A stretch of DNA of 64,000 nucleotides. Source: Spirochaetota bacterium. Lineage in GTDB: Bacteria > Spirochaetota > UBA4802 > JAFGJZ01. Positions within the stretch are counted from its first letter, which is position 1, and each line of letters starts with the position of its first letter. Below, piece by piece: positions 27,301 through 36,169 of this stretch. A program made the translations under genes and the position numbers. The stretch spans positions 1 to 64,000 of the forward strand of contig JAFGRW010000105.1 of NCBI GenBank assembly GCA_016934935.1. Direction: 5' to 3'. The notes under the pieces were generated by a model. That model had not been told where the DNA came from. It worked only from the letters and a program-made list of their open reading frames with translations, and searched no databases.

Positions 27301-27583
27301 AAGACAATATGGTACTCCCCTGAGAAGTTGTACTGGATATTTCCTCGATTCCGTCAATACCTCTAAGTGCTTTTTCGATTGGTACTGTGACATAGCGGTC
27401 CATATCTTCAGGAGATGCCCCCGGCCACACGACCATAACACGTGAAAAAGGAAAAGTTATATCCGGCATCTCCTCCTTCTTGGTATTATCCCATGCAATA
27501 ATCCCTCCTAAAATAACAGATATTGCGATAATATTTACCAAAAGGTGTCTGTGGGAAAACCACTCTATAATTCTACCAAACAT
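24371..27583 (-). CDS. AcrB/HAE1-type RND efflux transporter
   Basis: 1070 residues from ATG 27583, with TGGAGA 9 bases upstream; the frame continues to a TTG at 27598. Full AcrB layout: first membrane segment (LLVNIIAISVILGGIIAW), EEMPDITFPFSRVMVVWPGASPEDMDRYVTVPIEKALRGI, a first periplasmic loop, a six-segment block, a second loop and a final six-segment block. The proton-relay Asp pair is present (GMVVDDAIVVAENINR) and the second block has GVVVNDSIVMI. Such pumps export drugs, metals or lipids with a periplasmic adaptor and an outer-membrane channel, but neither partner gene is next to it. The first loop has a Lys/Glu-rich insert (KEDKRPEEETRS). Confidence 0.93.
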   Translation of the reverse strand: MFGRIIEWFSHRHLLVNIIAISVILGGIIAWDNTKKEEMPDITFPFSRVMVVWPGASPEDMDRYVTVPIEKALRGIDGIEEISSTTSQGSTILSLWLPAKASESEMEDIVQDIRDAIDRVDLPDDIKDDPEVRVPNTTRFSVINISMYRESAKLFSNEDRKKVQQYARNLENSLLSLTSVSEISWRNYSVPQVNIYLDIAALNELNVSISEAISAIQNGSLRSPVGTMKGEWSRPEVKEDKRPEEETRSITIEKKSSKQSEFKDYKIIMDAELTKVDDLENLIIRMNFEGKAVYLKDIARIVPEFEESSAILKTNGYEAVTINVTKSSSAGIIDAVDEIRKKVEEFKKNSLAGTDINVVLVDDESIAVKDRLSMVSGNGILGFVLVVIFLFLFLNAKSGVWVAFGLPFSLCFTLIGMYILGYSINNTTLAAVIIVLGMVVDDAIVVAENINRLEAGGMPRKLAVVEGTERVFLPIIASIITTCVAFIPLFFFGGRFGVLNAFIPPVIFIMLFASLFESVFILPAHMSSSLFDSKKGATERSWFIKLEEGYQQILRFLLAHRKPVFILAVLLLLFAGFLFTTTMKYEMFPREESTQLRIEGEVAYGTLKKSTARKTEEVEAIIDEYVGNEVLSYETRIAQTRRSNAARENVFSIMIELVSLEKRDRKSSVIQKEIEQKLKRLKGFEKLEFSQGRFGSTSGNPIEVHVRDNNDETRKKLTRELLQAMKNYAPYINVDEERQLQDPEYLFKPKRTIAGSLNVSISRILSALRTAINGTVLYEVPENGDDVEYRITVEDKDRSNLKLLMNLPVLNNSNYPIPLGNVVDVKEGNSANTISRMDNVRATRIFSDIDASSGLTPVETAIYFEENIFPELLSRYPTSSIVYAGEVKDTRQSTGEFIYSVIAVLLLIYIILALLFDSLVKPFIIMATIPFAAVGIIFALKLHGISVYGFFSVVGCLGLIGVVVNDSIVMISVLEANYKTHPNIKKAIAAISEIAKTRLRAVILTTVTTVAGLLPTAYGILGYDSMLSDMMLVMAWGLIFGTVITLVFVPILYLIMYRIQHHVKDIANSN

Positions 27584-27683
27584 AAGCACTTTCTCCAAAA
27601 GGTTCGTACGTAAAAAGCATATTCGAGAGATATTTTACATAATACAAGGGAATAAAGAAGTTAATTTAATCTAGCCTGGTCAA

Positions 27684-27911
27684 TTATCTTTCAGGATCTA
27701 TCAAAACTCCAAAAACATACACAAGTATTCCACCTGCAATAACACCTGCTCTTATTAACCAGGCAGTAACAGTTTCAAATTCAGAAAGCCATGAAAATAT
27801 TCTTACCTCATAACCGATAAAGCGTGTTATCATAGATACTACACCCGCAATAGCAAAGAAAGCACCTGTAATACAAACAAGAAAAGAAACACCATTTCTT
27901 AAAGAATTCAT
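27684..27911 (-). CDS. Small membrane protein, unknown
   Basis: 75 residues from ATG 27911, which has GGGG 6-9 bases upstream; the frame is open to 27959. Two membrane segments (about 6-30 and 44-68) with a short loop (IGYEVRIFSWLSEFETV). No family recognised. It lies 100 bases upstream of the RND pump on the same strand and may be co-transcribed with it. Confidence 0.55.
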   Translation of the reverse strand: MNSLRNGVSFLVCITGAFFAIAGVVSMITRFIGYEVRIFSWLSEFETVTAWLIRAGVIAGGILVYVFGVLIDPER

Positions 27912-28203
27912 TTTAACACCCCGAAAATACACGAAATTTTTTAACAATAGCATATTCAATTTAAAATTTTAACTTAAGAGATTACAATAAAGCTAATACT
28001 CTCAAATTACGTTTATAAAACAATTAAATTAAATCAATTAATTAAAAATTGTTGTTTTTTATAAATTTCGAATAGATCTGTTTTTTATAAAAAAGTCTTT
28101 TAGCCATCATTTACTGATATTACTACCTATAAAATTATCTTTACAAATAGAGGTGCAAGCATACTTTTGTATGGAAATTATCGCTCGCATTTCCGGAGGA
28201 AAA

Positions 28204-29856
28204 ATGTTAAAATTAGATAAAAACAGCAAATTCACACCCCGTAAGGGACCTGTAGTATTTATTATAATGGATGGTGTTGGCAATGCCCCCGAGTATCCGG
28301 GTAATGCATGCCTTCTTGCTCGCACTCCAACTCTTGATGCCTTAAAAGAGAAATATCTTAATACAGAAATTAAAGCTCATGGAACAGCTGTCGGACTTCC
28401 ATCAGATGATGATATGGGCAATTCCGAAGTTGGGCATAACGCTTTAGGTGCCGGCCGTGTTTTTGACCAGGGAGCAAAACTTGTCGAAAAAGCTCTTTTG
28501 TCAGGAGACATTTTTACGACTGACTCATGGAAAGAAGTTGTTCAAAAACCTATTACCGATAATACAACTCTTCATTTTCTTGGCCTGCTATCAGATGGAA
28601 ACGTACACTCGAATATATCTCACCTATTCAAGATGCTCGAACGCGCTGCAGACGAAGGTATTAAGAAAGTACGCGTTCATATACTTCTTGACGGCCGTGA
28701 TGTGCCGGAAACATCAGGGTTAACATATGTACAAGCTCTCGAAGAAGAGTTACAAAAACTGAATTCGCGCGGACTGGACTTCCGTATTGCCTCTGGCGGC
28801 GGACGCATGATTACAACCATGGACAGATATGGTGCCGATTGGCGTATTGTCGAACGCGGATGGCAAGCACATGTTCTTGGCGAGGCCCGCCCGTTCAAAA
28901 CAGCAGAAGAAGCAATTGAAACTTTCCGCTCCGAGAAAGCAGGTCTTGCAGATCAATTTCTTCCATCTTTTACCATAGTTGATGAAAACGGTCCTGTTGG
29001 AACAATCGAAGACGGAGATTCAGTTATATTTTTTAATTATCGTGGAGATCGCTCTATCGAGATCACCCAGGCATTCGAACAGAAAGATTTTGACAAGTTC
29101 GACAGAAAGCGTTTCCCTGATGTAGTTTATGCCGGAATGATGGAATACGATGGCGATCTTCATTTACCTGAAAATTATCTTGTACAACCTCCGGCAATAG
29201 ATAGATCAATTTCCGAGTATCTGGCTTCTGCAGGAGTAAAGCAGTTTGCAATATCTGAAACCCAGAAATTTGGGCATGTAACCTACTTCTGGAATGGAAA
29301 TAAAACCGGTAAATTTAACGAAGAGACCGAAGTTTACAAAGAGATTCCATCTGACCTTGTGCCTTTCGAAGAGCGTCCTTGGATGAAAGCGGCCGAAATA
29401 ACAGATGCTGTTATCGAAGCAATCGAAAGCGGCGAATACCCTTTTATACGTTTAAATTTTGCTAACGGCGATATGGTCGGTCATACCGGTCATCTTGAAG
29501 CAGCCATTACTGCGATGCAGGCTGTTGATCTATCAATTGAGCGACTTCTTCCTGTAATCGAAAAAGCCGGTGGTATTGCAGTAATCACAGCAGATCACGG
29601 TAATCTGGACGAAATGTGGGAAATGGACAAAAATGGAAATATTCTGTATGACAAAAACGGCAAACCTAAAAAAAGAACAGCTCATACACTAAACAAAGTA
29701 CCGTTTATTATATTTGATCCTCAATACTCGGGCGAATATACTCTATCAAAACTTGAAAGTGAAGCCGGTCTTGGCAATGTTGCCGCTACACTCCTTAATC
29801 TATTAGGGTTCGAAAAACCTGAAGAGTATAACCCGTCTCTTATAGCATTTAAATAA
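28204..29856 (+). CDS. gpmI: 2,3-bisphosphoglycerate-independent phosphoglycerate mutase
   Basis: 550 residues from ATG 28204, preceded by GGAGG four bases upstream; a GTG at 28153 is less likely. It converts 3- to 2-phosphoglycerate in glycolysis and is a two-manganese enzyme of the alkaline phosphatase superfamily. Visible motifs: FIIMDGVGNAPEYPGNA (first metal Asp), DDMGNSEVGHNALGAGR with the phosphorylated Ser, SDGNVHSNISHLF, HILLDGRDVPE, RYGADWRI, NFANGDMVGHTGHLEAA and the metal ligands TADHGNLDEMWE. It is one base upstream of the glycogen synthase-like gene, so both are one transcript. Confidence 0.97.
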   Translation: MLKLDKNSKFTPRKGPVVFIIMDGVGNAPEYPGNACLLARTPTLDALKEKYLNTEIKAHGTAVGLPSDDDMGNSEVGHNALGAGRVFDQGAKLVEKALLSGDIFTTDSWKEVVQKPITDNTTLHFLGLLSDGNVHSNISHLFKMLERAADEGIKKVRVHILLDGRDVPETSGLTYVQALEEELQKLNSRGLDFRIASGGGRMITTMDRYGADWRIVERGWQAHVLGEARPFKTAEEAIETFRSEKAGLADQFLPSFTIVDENGPVGTIEDGDSVIFFNYRGDRSIEITQAFEQKDFDKFDRKRFPDVVYAGMMEYDGDLHLPENYLVQPPAIDRSISEYLASAGVKQFAISETQKFGHVTYFWNGNKTGKFNEETEVYKEIPSDLVPFEERPWMKAAEITDAVIEAIESGEYPFIRLNFANGDMVGHTGHLEAAITAMQAVDLSIERLLPVIEKAGGIAVITADHGNLDEMWEMDKNGNILYDKNGKPKKRTAHTLNKVPFIIFDPQYSGEYTLSKLESEAGLGNVAATLLNLLGFEKPEEYNPSLIAFK

Positions 29857-29857
29857 A

Positions 29858-31306
29858 ATGTCAAAGATGACTCTTGTAATAGCATCAGCAGAAGCCTCCC
29901 CTTTCGTTTCAACGGGGGGGTTGGGAGAATCAGTCGGCACACTTGCCTCTTCATTGGCCAGTGATACCGTTGATATCTTTCTTTTTTTGCCGCGTTACCG
30001 CTCGATAAATCTTCAAAACTTCAAGGCAAAAAAAGAGAAAACGGCCTTGACTGTCAATCCTGGCGTTACTAGCCGAACCGCGGCATTATATGTTTCCAAT
30101 CATATTCCAGGTGTTAAAACAATATTCATTGAACATAACGAACTGTTTGATCGCGAGGGTATTTATGGACAAGACGGCATGGACTATTCAGATAACTGTG
30201 CCAGATTTTCATTCTTTTCCCATGCGGTTATCTCGGCCTTGCCACTTTTAAGAATTGAACCTGATATATTAATGTGCCACGATTGGCACTGTGCATTAAT
30301 TCCTTTACTTACTAAAACTATATATACCGGTTTAAAACAGCTTGAATCGGCAAAGTCGGTTTTTACTATTCACTCAATGGACTATCAAGGAATTTTTCCT
30401 GCTACAGACATTATCTGGACTGGTATAGGTTGGGACGGGTATACGGACGATAATCTAAAATTCAATGATTCAATAAATTTTGTTAAAAGCGCTATTCTAT
30501 GGTCCGACGCGGTTATCACACTTAGTGACAATTATGCTATTGAAATATGTGATAATCATGAAGATCCATTATCTACATTGCTGCACGACAAAGGCGTAAC
30601 CGGCATTGCACTAGGCATTGATTACGACAGTTTCAATCCAGCTAGCGACAAATTAATTACCACTCGCTTCCATGTTAACGATATGGTTGGGAAAGAATCC
30701 TGTAAATCTGCTCTTCAACGAAACGCAGGTCTTCCACTTGATTCTGACAAACCATTGATGTCCCTCTTTGGTCCATTAACCTTTTCAAAAGGAATGAAAA
30801 TATTTGCGGATGCCGTAGGTCCAGCACTTAACAAACTTGATTTCCAATGTATCGTATGCGGAATGGGTGATTTAATCATCGAACAACAGTTTGAGTATCT
30901 TAAAAAAATCTTTCCAGGTAAATTTTCGTATATAAAGAATGCCGATCAAAAACTGTTTAGAACTCTTATTGCCGGTTCAGATTTTTTTGTTATTCCGTCT
31001 ACCAACGAACCTTATCAGCTTAATACATTATACGCTGCAAGATACGGTGCTGTACCACTGTTAACCCGGCGGGGATCTCTCAAGGACAACATGTCTTGCT
31101 GGGACAGTATCTCGGAAGATGGCGTCTGCATTTCAACACCCGATATTGACGAATTTTCTATAAATCAACTAATCATTTCCTCGATAAAGACATACTCAAC
31201 TCCTGATTTTGTGTCACTGCAGCAAAATACGATGAAAATCCAATATTCTATTCAAAAATCTGCCCAACGCTTCATCAGTCTCTTTAAGAAACTTATTAAT
31301 AAATAA
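29858..31306 (+). CDS. Divergent glycogen/starch synthase (GT5 family)
   Basis: 482 residues, the usual GlgA length. The fold is GT-B: an N-terminal domain with VIASAEASPFVSTGGLGESVGTLASSL, DILMCHDWHCALIPLL and FTIHSMDYQGIFP, then a C-terminal domain with LFGPLTFSKGMKIFADAV and IPSTNEPYQLNTLYAARYGAVPLLTRRGSLKD. Two conserved sites differ from the usual enzyme: the KTGGL lysine that contacts ADP-glucose is Ser (STGGL), and EPCGL is EPYQL. The glutamate of the second site and the overall layout are kept. It may have another donor or acceptor, or be a non-catalytic paralogue. It is co-transcribed with gpmI. Confidence 0.75.
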   Translation: MSKMTLVIASAEASPFVSTGGLGESVGTLASSLASDTVDIFLFLPRYRSINLQNFKAKKEKTALTVNPGVTSRTAALYVSNHIPGVKTIFIEHNELFDREGIYGQDGMDYSDNCARFSFFSHAVISALPLLRIEPDILMCHDWHCALIPLLTKTIYTGLKQLESAKSVFTIHSMDYQGIFPATDIIWTGIGWDGYTDDNLKFNDSINFVKSAILWSDAVITLSDNYAIEICDNHEDPLSTLLHDKGVTGIALGIDYDSFNPASDKLITTRFHVNDMVGKESCKSALQRNAGLPLDSDKPLMSLFGPLTFSKGMKIFADAVGPALNKLDFQCIVCGMGDLIIEQQFEYLKKIFPGKFSYIKNADQKLFRTLIAGSDFFVIPSTNEPYQLNTLYAARYGAVPLLTRRGSLKDNMSCWDSISEDGVCISTPDIDEFSINQLIISSIKTYSTPDFVSLQQNTMKIQYSIQKSAQRFISLFKKLINK

Positions 31307-31464
31307 ATTTGTAAAATCCGTATAATCATATTTCCAATACTGTTTATTACTACTGATAATAAAATTGCCTGTTATTATCGACTTTACATTACTTAAGTAT
31401 TATGTCATATTTGCCGATATAACGAATGAGATATTTTTTATACAGAATACTACAGGGAGAATGT

Positions 31465-32697
31465 ATGAAGTATTATTTAATAGTTCTTTTATCCGTTTCA
31501 CTTTTGTACACTTCTCTTTATTGTCAGGAAACAGGAAAAAAAGATACTCCGGTTGAAAAAAGCAGTACCGAAACTGCAACTGATGATAAAACAGAAGATA
31601 AAGCAGATATAAAAAAGGATGAATCCGCTGCTGCAAAAGATAAAGATGTAGATATTTCTGATAAACAGCGTGAAAATGATATAAAAGGGGCCGCCTATAT
31701 TCGTAAAACCCTGAAATTCGGCATGCAAAAAGAGCGAGCTATCGCTATTCGTAATATTGACCGTATTAAGACCCCCTCTCTCAAGAAAGAGTTGATTGAT
31801 GAAGTAATAAATAATCTTGACGATGAAAAAAACACCTCGGTCATAATTAACACAATTAATCTTGCCAGTCGTGAAAAACGGAAAGACGCAGCATCTAAAC
31901 TTACTCCATTTCTTTCTCATCCGGAAAACGATGTTAAAATAGCGGCAGTTTACGCAATAAAAGATCTTGAAGCTAAAGAGACCGCTCCCGAACTGATAAA
32001 AGAGCTCAAATCTCAGGATTTTTCGGTCAATTCCAATTTCATCGAAGGTCTGCTGGTTACTCTTGGTGCCTTTGAAGAAAAATCTCTTTATGATTTCGCA
32101 AAAAAGACTATTGATGACCCGGATACAACCGCATTTCACAGGTTAAGACTTATTCTGTTTCTGGGAGACAGTAAAACCAGCGCTGCTGCCCCATATCTAA
32201 AAGAAGTTTTTTCTAATGAAGATGAAGATTTGAGTCTAAGATCGTACGCAGTAAGCGCCCTTTCACGTATGGATGAAAAAAGTGCTATTGCGGATATTAA
32301 TAAAGAAATTGAAAAAATTGACTCTTTTCCTTTTAAAAAAAAGCAGCGCTATTATAACTTTTACATCTATTGTGTAACCTCTCTTGTAAAACTGGGAGAT
32401 CCGAAGGCCTATCCGAGACTCGAAGAATCACTGAAAAGCGACAATGCTGCTGTTAGACTTCAATCAATACAGCTTATGAAAGACTTAAAAGATAAAAGAT
32501 CAATTGACATTTTAAAGTATAAGGCGGAATATGATCAAAATAGTAGAGTTAGAAATGAAGCAAAAAAAGTACTGAAAGAGCAATTTGATGTCGATCTCGA
32601 TAAAGATAAAAAGTCTGATAAAGAAAAAAAAGAAGATTCTATCGTCGATGACCCTGGCGAGACCATGGATACGGAAGAGGATGCCGAATCTGAATAG
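31465..32697 (+). CDS. Exported HEAT-repeat protein
   Basis: 410 residues from ATG 31465 (GGGAGA just upstream; frame open to 31426). A signal peptide (MKYYLIVLLSVSLLYTSLYCQ) sends it to the periplasm; SLYC could also be a weak lipobox. A low-complexity Lys/Asp/Thr-rich linker (about 22-75) is followed by HEAT-type helical repeats (about 80-385), for example KLTPFLSHPENDVKIAAVYAIKDLEAKETAPELIKEL and RLEESLKSDNAAVRLQSIQLMKDLKDKRSIDIL. The C-terminus is acidic. It is probably a periplasmic scaffold. It overlaps the next gene by 17 bases and starts a three-gene unit with a small membrane protein and an esterase-fold protein. Confidence 0.8.
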   Translation: MKYYLIVLLSVSLLYTSLYCQETGKKDTPVEKSSTETATDDKTEDKADIKKDESAAAKDKDVDISDKQRENDIKGAAYIRKTLKFGMQKERAIAIRNIDRIKTPSLKKELIDEVINNLDDEKNTSVIINTINLASREKRKDAASKLTPFLSHPENDVKIAAVYAIKDLEAKETAPELIKELKSQDFSVNSNFIEGLLVTLGAFEEKSLYDFAKKTIDDPDTTAFHRLRLILFLGDSKTSAAAPYLKEVFSNEDEDLSLRSYAVSALSRMDEKSAIADINKEIEKIDSFPFKKKQRYYNFYIYCVTSLVKLGDPKAYPRLEESLKSDNAAVRLQSIQLMKDLKDKRSIDILKYKAEYDQNSRVRNEAKKVLKEQFDVDLDKDKKSDKEKKEDSIVDDPGETMDTEEDAESE

Positions 32698-33133
32698 GGA
32701 AGATAGCCCCAAAATAGTGCTATATTCCACAAACGCTTACGAGCGTAGACCTCTTTTTAACAGATTAAAAGAGATAATTTATTTATCTTTTTTTGTAATT
32801 ATGTCTGCGGTCGTATCACTGATTATAATGAATCTTGTAACCTACCCAATTTTAATTATTGTACAAAAAGGTACAAAATACTTTACCGATATATTTATAT
32901 TATCAGTTATTGCGCTTATATCCCTTTATATACTCACAAAACTCGTTTCAACAATCAGATACTATATCTCCAGTGGTCTTTCGGTATCACAAATAATTCC
33001 TCAAATAATCGTAGGAAGAATAAAGGCATTAATTATTTTTATAACATCCCTGGTTTTTATTTCAATACTAATAATTGGTCTCTATTCACTGTTTTCGTAC
33101 AATACAAGACTGATAATCAATCTCTTTTCATAA
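32681..33133 (+). CDS. Small membrane protein, unknown
   Basis: 150 residues if translation starts at ATG 32681, inside the end of the HEAT gene and just after GGAAGAGG. The frame is open further upstream, but the earlier part is a shadow of the HEAT gene. Three membrane segments (about 40-60, 71-92, 117-140), with a basic N-terminal tail in the cytoplasm. No family recognised. The overlap with the HEAT gene and the 16-base gap to the esterase-like gene suggest a single operon. Confidence 0.6.
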   Translation: MPNLNREDSPKIVLYSTNAYERRPLFNRLKEIIYLSFFVIMSAVVSLIIMNLVTYPILIIVQKGTKYFTDIFILSVIALISLYILTKLVSTIRYYISSGLSVSQIIPQIIVGRIKALIIFITSLVFISILIIGLYSLFSYNTRLIINLFS

Positions 33134-33149
33134 TTAAGGTAACGAATTA

Positions 33150-34112
33150 ATGGCTTCTCTTATAAATTTTGATAAATATTTTGCAAATTTTCCTCAGATG
33201 GAAAGGGAAACAGATTTTGATTTTTTTTGGAAGAATTCCCTTATAGATTTAAAACGTATTGCTATAGAACCGGTTTCTCACGAGAATACCCGGCTTTCAT
33301 CTCCCCGTTTTACAGTTATGGATATTGCATACAAGAGCTTTGGCAAAACAGCGGTACAAGCAAGACTCTACATGCCAAAGAAAAGAAAACATCCGCGGCC
33401 AGTAATAATTATTCACGATTACCTTGAAGCCACAGCGTTTAAAGGTTATAAACTTGAAACTGATTTCGCCTATCTTTTTTTGACTCTTCGTGGGCATCAG
33501 ATACTTAAAGGAATTGATTTCCATAATCAGAAGAAAGGATTCGAGGTCGAATCCCCAGGTTATATGATCGAGAACATTATGGATCCCGAGAACTACTATC
33601 TTAAAGGAGTTTATCTTGACTGTTATCGTGCAATTGACCTGTTAAGATTGTATAAGGATATTGACTGCTCCTCTATAGGTGTAATCGGCAAAGGGATCGG
33701 AGGAGCCGCAGCCGCTTTCTGTGCATCCTCTTCAAAACGTATTAGTGCGGTTGTTTTAGACTCACTATCTTTCGCTGATTTACCTAAAAGCCAAAACCTG
33801 GCCGAAGGCCCAGTTACAACTGAAATAAATGATTTTGTGAGCAGTGCGCGTGGTAAAAGAAAAATACTTCGTCGCAATCTAAGTTATTTTGATGCAGTTC
33901 ATTTTTGTGACAGATTCGAAACACCTTTGCTAATGACCACTGGTATTAAATCTGTTACCGCCCCGGCCGAATGTATTTTCTCTTTTTTTAATGCTTCTGT
34001 AAGCTGCGACAAAACCATGGAAATTTATCCCGATGACGGGGAAAGCGCAGGAGGCGCACATCAATTTAAAAAAAGCCTATCATGGCTGAAGAAAATGGTA
34101 TATATTAAATAA
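33150..34112 (+). CDS. Acetyl xylan esterase (AXE1)-fold protein lacking the catalytic Ser and Asp
   Basis: 320 residues, cytoplasmic (no signal). The layout follows the AXE1 family: DFDFFWKNSLIDLKR, a strand VQARLYMPKKRKHPRPVIIIHDYL, LRGHQILKGIDFHNQKKGFEVESPG, DPENYYLKGVYLDCYRAIDLL, SIGVIGKGIGGAAAAF, then LLMTTGIKSVTAPAECIFSFFNA and GGAHQF. In active members the nucleophile elbow is G-x-S-x-GG and the acid is the Asp of GL.D..CPP. Here they read GKGIGG and GIKSVTAP, so Ser and Asp are absent; only the final His remains. I infer a pseudoenzyme that binds a ligand or partner. It is co-transcribed with the HEAT protein and the small membrane protein. Confidence 0.7.
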   Translation: MASLINFDKYFANFPQMERETDFDFFWKNSLIDLKRIAIEPVSHENTRLSSPRFTVMDIAYKSFGKTAVQARLYMPKKRKHPRPVIIIHDYLEATAFKGYKLETDFAYLFLTLRGHQILKGIDFHNQKKGFEVESPGYMIENIMDPENYYLKGVYLDCYRAIDLLRLYKDIDCSSIGVIGKGIGGAAAAFCASSSKRISAVVLDSLSFADLPKSQNLAEGPVTTEINDFVSSARGKRKILRRNLSYFDAVHFCDRFETPLLMTTGIKSVTAPAECIFSFFNASVSCDKTMEIYPDDGESAGGAHQFKKSLSWLKKMVYIK

Positions 34113-34136
34113 TTTGCCCATTACCATTATACCGTC

Positions 34137-36161
34137 TTATGGAATATAATAACCACCCCACTCAACACCACGTTCACCTTTCGACTCTACCTCTATCGAT
34201 ACATTTGACCACCAACCGGAATAATGTGGTTTTCTCAAACTCTTATAAACCACTACGTATCTATACTCTTCCTGTTTACGTATTAATTGGTAAATCATTC
34301 TCAAATCTGATACCTTGCGTGCTTCGATAAACATCCCGCCGGTTTTGTCACAAATATCCTGCAAAACCGGATTGCTTCCTGATAGAGAAACAATATATAC
34401 AGGAACATAATGACAACGGGCATAATCAATAATGATATTTTCACTGTACTGCTCAAATGAATCTTCAGAAACAATTCCGTCTGTAAATAAAACCACTGCG
34501 CGTTTAGAATCTGTTTTTAAAAGTTCAGATACAGCATTATATATAACCCGTCCTATATTTTTACTGCCTCCGTATATTCCATCACGAAGTGCCTTTTGAA
34601 TTCGACGACGGGACCAGTCGTAATCATTTGCGGTTATATAATCATCCGAAAAATCAAACACTTTTACAGAATCACTTTTCTTCATCTCTGTAAGAATAAA
34701 ATCCGCGCTCCAGACAAGTTCCTCTTTCCACTGATCCATTCCCTCAGAACGATCCACACAAAAAATCATGGTCGAACTCGCCGGTTTATCTTTCAAATAA
34801 TTTATCGAAACACTCTGAATTCTTGCACTGTCTTCTGTAACATAAAACTCTTCAGATTTAAGAGCATAGACCGGATCACCGGTGCGATCACGAACGGAAA
34901 CATAAAAAGCCACTGTCGGATAATTCGAAATATCAACAGATTTTATTTCGATATCAAGATTTGTATACCGTTTTTGAACAGGAGAGAAAACGGACAATCG
35001 CTCCTTATCGTGATCAAGTGCATAAAGAAAATCATCCCTGTCAAAAACAGCTGAATACAGCCTTGAAAACCCGTTTTGGTTATTTTCACCCCATGAATCA
35101 AACACCGTCAGAGAATCAGTTTTAGGGTTAATTATTATTAGACCTTCCAATGAATCACTAACAATAATTTTATCCCGATTAACAGAAATACCCCGTGGAG
35201 ATTTAATAGCCGCATTTGTAATATTACGTATAAAATTTCCAGATGTATCATATACGGATACCCGGGAATTACCGGTATCCGTTACGTAAACCAGTTTATC
35301 CAAAAAGGCAACATCTGTTGGATTTTGAAACTCTCCATCGTAATTTCCTTTTTTGCCAAACTGCAATATAAATTTTCCCTCTTTTGAAAAAAGCTGTACA
35401 CGGTGATTACCGCTATCAACTACGAATATTCCCGAATTATCATCGAAGCAAACCCCTTGTGGACCTCTGAATTGCCCATCACCTGCTCCTGATCCACCAA
35501 AAGAAAATTTTTCATTGAAGTTCAAATCGGTGCAATAAACAATGTCTCTCGCAAAATCTGAAAAGAGTAAAAAGTTATCTTTTATATCAAGACCGTAAAG
35601 ACGCGATTCGAGAGCAGGTTTGTAGGTATCCAGTCCCTCTCCTGAATCATTAATTTTTACAACTCTTCCTGAATTAAACGAAACAATATAGATATTTTTT
35701 TCAGAATCAACAGAAGTATCGGTAGGATATCTGAAATGGTAACTGCGCAGCTCGCGGGATTCAAGATTTTTTACATGAGTAAACTCGGTTTCCATTGGTG
35801 GTTGCATGGGATAAACACGGTGATAACGGAGCATATCTATCTTGTTTTGCACAGAAGCGTCGTTAGAAATATCAAAGAGATACTCCCACTCTCTTAAAGC
35901 AGCATCCGTGTATCCTGCCAGGCGGTAGGCTCTTGCCAAATATTCCCGGGCCTGATGATACTCGGGATAAACAGTCAAAGCAGTTCTGAAAAATTCAACT
36001 GAACCTAAATAACTGTAATTATTAAAAAGTATTACACCCTTCTTGAAGTGATCACGGGCTATTTCGTAAGAGACACTGCCCTGACCTACAGAAACTAACG
36101 GTAAAAAAGCTGCAAAAACCAGGGATAGTAGAAAAGCTTTTCTTAAAGATCGATTTCGCAT
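34137..36161 (-). CDS. Exported TPR / NHL beta-propeller / vWA protein
   Basis: 674 residues. A signal peptide (KAFLLSLVFAAFLPLVSVGQG) is followed by TPR-like helices (about 30-105: ARDHFKKGVILFNNYSYLGSVEFF..AYRLAGYTDAALREWEYLF). NHL-type propeller blades come next (about 140-400: GGSGAGDGQFRGPQGVCFDDNSGIFVVDSGNHRVQLFS, NPTDVAFLDKLVYVTDTGNSRVSVYD). A von Willebrand A domain follows (about 455-640), with the metal site as DRSEGM, so the second Ser of DxSxS is Gly, and LFTDGI. It is probably a periplasmic adhesion or assembly protein. It starts 8 bases after uvrA ends and appears co-transcribed with it, with no obvious functional link. Confidence 0.85.
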   Translation of the reverse strand: MRNRSLRKAFLLSLVFAAFLPLVSVGQGSVSYEIARDHFKKGVILFNNYSYLGSVEFFRTALTVYPEYHQAREYLARAYRLAGYTDAALREWEYLFDISNDASVQNKIDMLRYHRVYPMQPPMETEFTHVKNLESRELRSYHFRYPTDTSVDSEKNIYIVSFNSGRVVKINDSGEGLDTYKPALESRLYGLDIKDNFLLFSDFARDIVYCTDLNFNEKFSFGGSGAGDGQFRGPQGVCFDDNSGIFVVDSGNHRVQLFSKEGKFILQFGKKGNYDGEFQNPTDVAFLDKLVYVTDTGNSRVSVYDTSGNFIRNITNAAIKSPRGISVNRDKIIVSDSLEGLIIINPKTDSLTVFDSWGENNQNGFSRLYSAVFDRDDFLYALDHDKERLSVFSPVQKRYTNLDIEIKSVDISNYPTVAFYVSVRDRTGDPVYALKSEEFYVTEDSARIQSVSINYLKDKPASSTMIFCVDRSEGMDQWKEELVWSADFILTEMKKSDSVKVFDFSDDYITANDYDWSRRRIQKALRDGIYGGSKNIGRVIYNAVSELLKTDSKRAVVLFTDGIVSEDSFEQYSENIIIDYARCHYVPVYIVSLSGSNPVLQDICDKTGGMFIEARKVSDLRMIYQLIRKQEEYRYVVVYKSLRKPHYSGWWSNVSIEVESKGERGVEWGGYYIP

Positions 36162-36169
36162 TTATCATC

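Noticed and set aside
31498-32139. 213-codon minus-strand frame
   Set aside because: Antisense to the HEAT-repeat gene; composition (Phe/Ile/Cys-rich) is a by-product of the Lys/Asp-rich sense strand.
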